Below are positions 4,599 to 6,058 of a DNA stretch of 6,058 nucleotides, one piece after another (the stretch's first letter is position 1; each line of letters opens with the position of its first letter). A model generated the notes under the pieces. It was given only the letters and a program-made list of their open reading frames with translations. It was not told the origin of the DNA and searched no databases. Source of the DNA: an uncultured Faecalibacterium sp. (GTDB taxonomy: Bacteria > Bacillota > Clostridia > Oscillospirales > Ruminococcaceae); NCBI GenBank assembly GCA_902463905.1, contig CABQHF010000134.1, positions 1 to 6,058 on the forward strand. Reading direction: 5' to 3'. A program made the translations under genes and the position numbers.

Positions 4599-5453
4599 AT
4601 GGCAAGCATCCTGAAGGGCGCGCCCGTAGTGGCCGCCATGAACGAACGCAACGCTGCTCTGTGTGAGCAGCTCAAGGCAAATGGCGTCGTGCCCACGCTG
4701 GCCGTGGTGCGCGTGGGTGCGCGCGAGGACGATCTTTCCTATGAGCGCGGCGTGATGACCCGCTGCGGCAAGGTGGGTGTGGAAGTGAAACAGTATCTGC
4801 TCCCCGCCGACGCGGCACAGGACGACCTGCTGAAGGTCATCGCAGAGATCAACGCCGACGATGCCATCCACGGCTGTCTGCTGTTCCGCCCGCTGCCCAA
4901 GCAGTTTGATGACCGCACCGTGCGTGCCGCACTGGCTCCGGAAAAAGACATCGACGGCATCACCGACGGTTCCCTGGCCGGTGTGTTCACCAACACCGAT
5001 CTGGGTTACGCTCCCTGCACCGCACAGGCCTGCCTGGAGATTTTGAAGCACTACAATGTTCCCCTCTCCGGCAAACGCGCCGTGGTGATAGGCCGCAGCC
5101 TGGTAGTGGGCAAGCCCGCCGCCATGATGCTGGACCGGGAAAATGCCACCGTGACCATCTGCAACTCCCGCACCCAGAACCTGCCCCAGATCTGCCAAGA
5201 GGCGGATGTGGTCGTGGTGGCCATGGGCCGGATGGGCGCCGTGGGTGCTGACTGCCTGCGTCCCGGCCAGACCGTGGTGGATGTGGGCATCCATCTGAAC
5301 GACGAGGGCAAGCTGTGCGGTGACGTGCGCTTTGCCGAGGCGGAGCCTGTCGTGGATGCCATCACCCCCGTGCCGGGCGGTGTGGGCACCGTGACCACCT
5401 CGGTGCTGGTGGGCCATGTGGTGCAGGCTGCCGCCAAAAAGGCCGGGCTGTAA
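4599..5453 (+). CDS. folD: FolD-family methylene-THF dehydrogenase/methenyl-THF cyclohydrolase with altered active site
   Basis: This 284-residue cytosolic protein matches FolD over its length. The NAD(P) domain is clear: VVIGRSLVVGKPAAMML (162-178), TVTICNSRTQNL (184-195), VVDVGI (226-231), and TPVPGGVG (256-263) near the C-terminus. The N-terminal catalytic domain aligns without gaps to E. coli FolD from VG (39-40): Tyr48 matches Tyr50 and Asp119 in KDIDG matches Asp121. However, the catalytic Lys54 position is Val52 and the Gln98 position (VQLPLP) is Phe96 (LFRPLP). Loss of this Lys is known in human and E. coli enzymes to abolish cyclohydrolase activity, and a Lys-to-Gln mutant keeps dehydrogenase activity, so this protein may be mainly a dehydrogenase. 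The usual GGVGPMT is GGVGTVT. The ATG has GAGAGG (4585-4590) eight bases upstream. It is probably the last gene of the cyclo-ligase operon, ended by a strong terminator. Confidence 0.93.
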   Translation: MASILKGAPVVAAMNERNAALCEQLKANGVVPTLAVVRVGAREDDLSYERGVMTRCGKVGVEVKQYLLPADAAQDDLLKVIAEINADDAIHGCLLFRPLPKQFDDRTVRAALAPEKDIDGITDGSLAGVFTNTDLGYAPCTAQACLEILKHYNVPLSGKRAVVIGRSLVVGKPAAMMLDRENATVTICNSRTQNLPQICQEADVVVVAMGRMGAVGADCLRPGQTVVDVGIHLNDEGKLCGDVRFAEAEPVVDAITPVPGGVGTVTTSVLVGHVVQAAAKKAGL

Positions 5454-5470
5454 CAACAATTTTCGGATGC

Positions 5471-5523
5471 AAAAGCAGCGCCTGACGGTTTGAAATTTCC
5501 GTCAGGCGCTGCTTTTGTTTTTG
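5471..5523. terminator. Strong intrinsic terminator between folD and mraY
   Basis: AAAAGCAGCGCCTGACGG (5471-5488) and its exact complement (5499-5516) form a perfect 18-base-pair stem with a ten-base loop, followed on the plus strand by GTTTTTG. It ends the folD operon. For convergent mraY the same stem ends in TTTT on the minus strand with no extra U-run, so it may work in both directions but looks better for folD. Confidence 0.9.
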
Positions 5524-5533
5524 TGATGGTTTA

Positions 5534-6058
5534 TCAGCCGTGCACCACGAGCAGCAGCAGAGCTGATGCCACGCACTGCAGGATGAGCCAGCGGGCCACG
5601 ACCTGCTCGTCGCTCCAGCCCTTGTTCTTACGCACATGGTCATGCAGTGGGGTGCGGGTGTTCATGAGGATGGAGATGTGCAGGAAGCGCTTCAGGCTGA
5701 TCTTCAGGATGCCCAAGCTGCCGTCCGCGATGAACACGATGGCTGCCAACAGGAAGGCGAAGGGGTGGCCGCACTTCAGCGACAGGATGGCGATGAAGAA
5801 ACCCATAGCGCGGCTGCCGGCATCGCCCATCAGCAGGGTGCTGGGCTTTGCGTTGGACCACAGGTAAGCCAGCAGCGCACCCATGAACACCACACCGGCG
5901 GTGCTGTAGTCGGCCAGCTCTTCGTGGTAGGCGATCAGGTAGGTGCCGATGGTCACCACCGCCAGACTGGCGGACAGGCCGTCCACACCGTCGGTGCAGT
6001 TGACCACGTTGATGCTGGCCCAGATCAGGATGACGATGAGCAGCAGGTACACCGCATA
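5534..6058 (-). CDS. mraY: Phospho-N-acetylmuramoyl-pentapeptide-transferase, C-terminal part
   Basis: The last 174 residues of a polytopic membrane enzyme are present; the 5' half is beyond the right edge. The family transfers phospho-MurNAc-pentapeptide from UDP to undecaprenyl phosphate, making lipid I for peptidoglycan. Visible signatures are NCTDGVDGLSA (starting near 6001; the NxTDGxDGLA magnesium/catalytic loop), LLMGDAGSRAMGF (near 5830) and TPLHDHVRKNKGWSDEQVV (about 5653-5600) in the last cytoplasmic loop, separated by four to five hydrophobic segments. The TDG and GWxxxQVV wording favours MraY over WecA/TagO relatives. The usual His-His-His of the last loop reads His-Asp-His (5644-5636). 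The neighbouring genes are not a cell-wall cluster on this side, so mraY would be the last gene of whatever unit lies to the right. Confidence 0.88.
   Translation of the reverse strand, partial: YAVYLLLIVILIWASINVVNCTDGVDGLSASLAVVTIGTYLIAYHEELADYSTAGVVFMGALLAYLWSNAKPSTLLMGDAGSRAMGFFIAILSLKCGHPFAFLLAAIVFIADGSLGILKISLKRFLHISILMNTRTPLHDHVRKNKGWSDEQVVARWLILQCVASALLLLVVHG

Noticed and set aside
3819..5459. Minus-strand open frame of 546 codons antisense to the cyclohydrolase-family gene and folD
   Set aside because: Its translation is His/Gly/Ala-rich with no recognisable fold, and it lies opposite two clear enzyme genes with good starts. GC-rich third positions remove stop codons from the antisense frame.

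Overview
The window reads as ordinary chromosome of a GC-rich, gut-type Firmicute. The protein flavour (CGMC-type metallochaperone, DUF454 protein, this FolD and MraY) reminds me most of Faecalibacterium or a close Oscillospiraceae relative; that is recognition from memory, not a search. Genes are densely packed, start mostly with good Shine-Dalgarno sequences, and are separated by sigma-A-like promoters and intrinsic terminators. I see no mobile element, CRISPR array, tRNA or rRNA.

Layout. (1) Positions 1-600, minus strand: the first 22 codons of a ketopantoate-reductase-like Rossmann protein, preceded by a small CxxC heavy-metal-associated (HMA) protein. The HMA gene has a long leader with two candidate promoters and a GTTAG-N6-CTAAC dyad. 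(2) Positions 600-1115, minus: cobO/btuR corrinoid adenosyltransferase. (3) Positions 1116-1348: a divergent intergenic region with a strong plus-strand promoter, an early intrinsic terminator and a second GTTAG-N6-CTAAC dyad, leading to a DUF454 (YbaN-type) membrane protein at 1349-1765. (4) Positions 1840-3093, minus: glyA. (5) Positions 3334-5453, plus: 5-formyl-THF cyclo-ligase, a cyclodeaminase/cyclohydrolase-family protein and folD, probably one operon transcribed divergently from glyA. (6) Positions 5534-6058, minus: the C-terminal half of mraY, running off the right edge.

The core of the window is a folate one-carbon module. GlyA makes 5,10-methylene-THF. FolD interconverts methylene- and methenyl-THF. 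The cyclodeaminase/cyclohydrolase protein acts at the methenyl/formyl or formimino level. The cyclo-ligase returns 5-formyl-THF, a by-product and inhibitor of serine hydroxymethyltransferase, to methenyl-THF. The most interesting observation is that this FolD keeps the Tyr and Asp of the classical active site but has Val where the catalytic Lys should be and Phe where the catalytic Gln should be. The gene immediately upstream belongs to a family that includes stand-alone methenyl-THF cyclohydrolases. This suggests a division of labour: a dehydrogenase-only FolD plus a separate cyclohydrolase. The second notable signal is the pair of identical-spacing dyads in front of the HMA gene and the DUF454 gene, which look like operators of one regulator, possibly metal-responsive.
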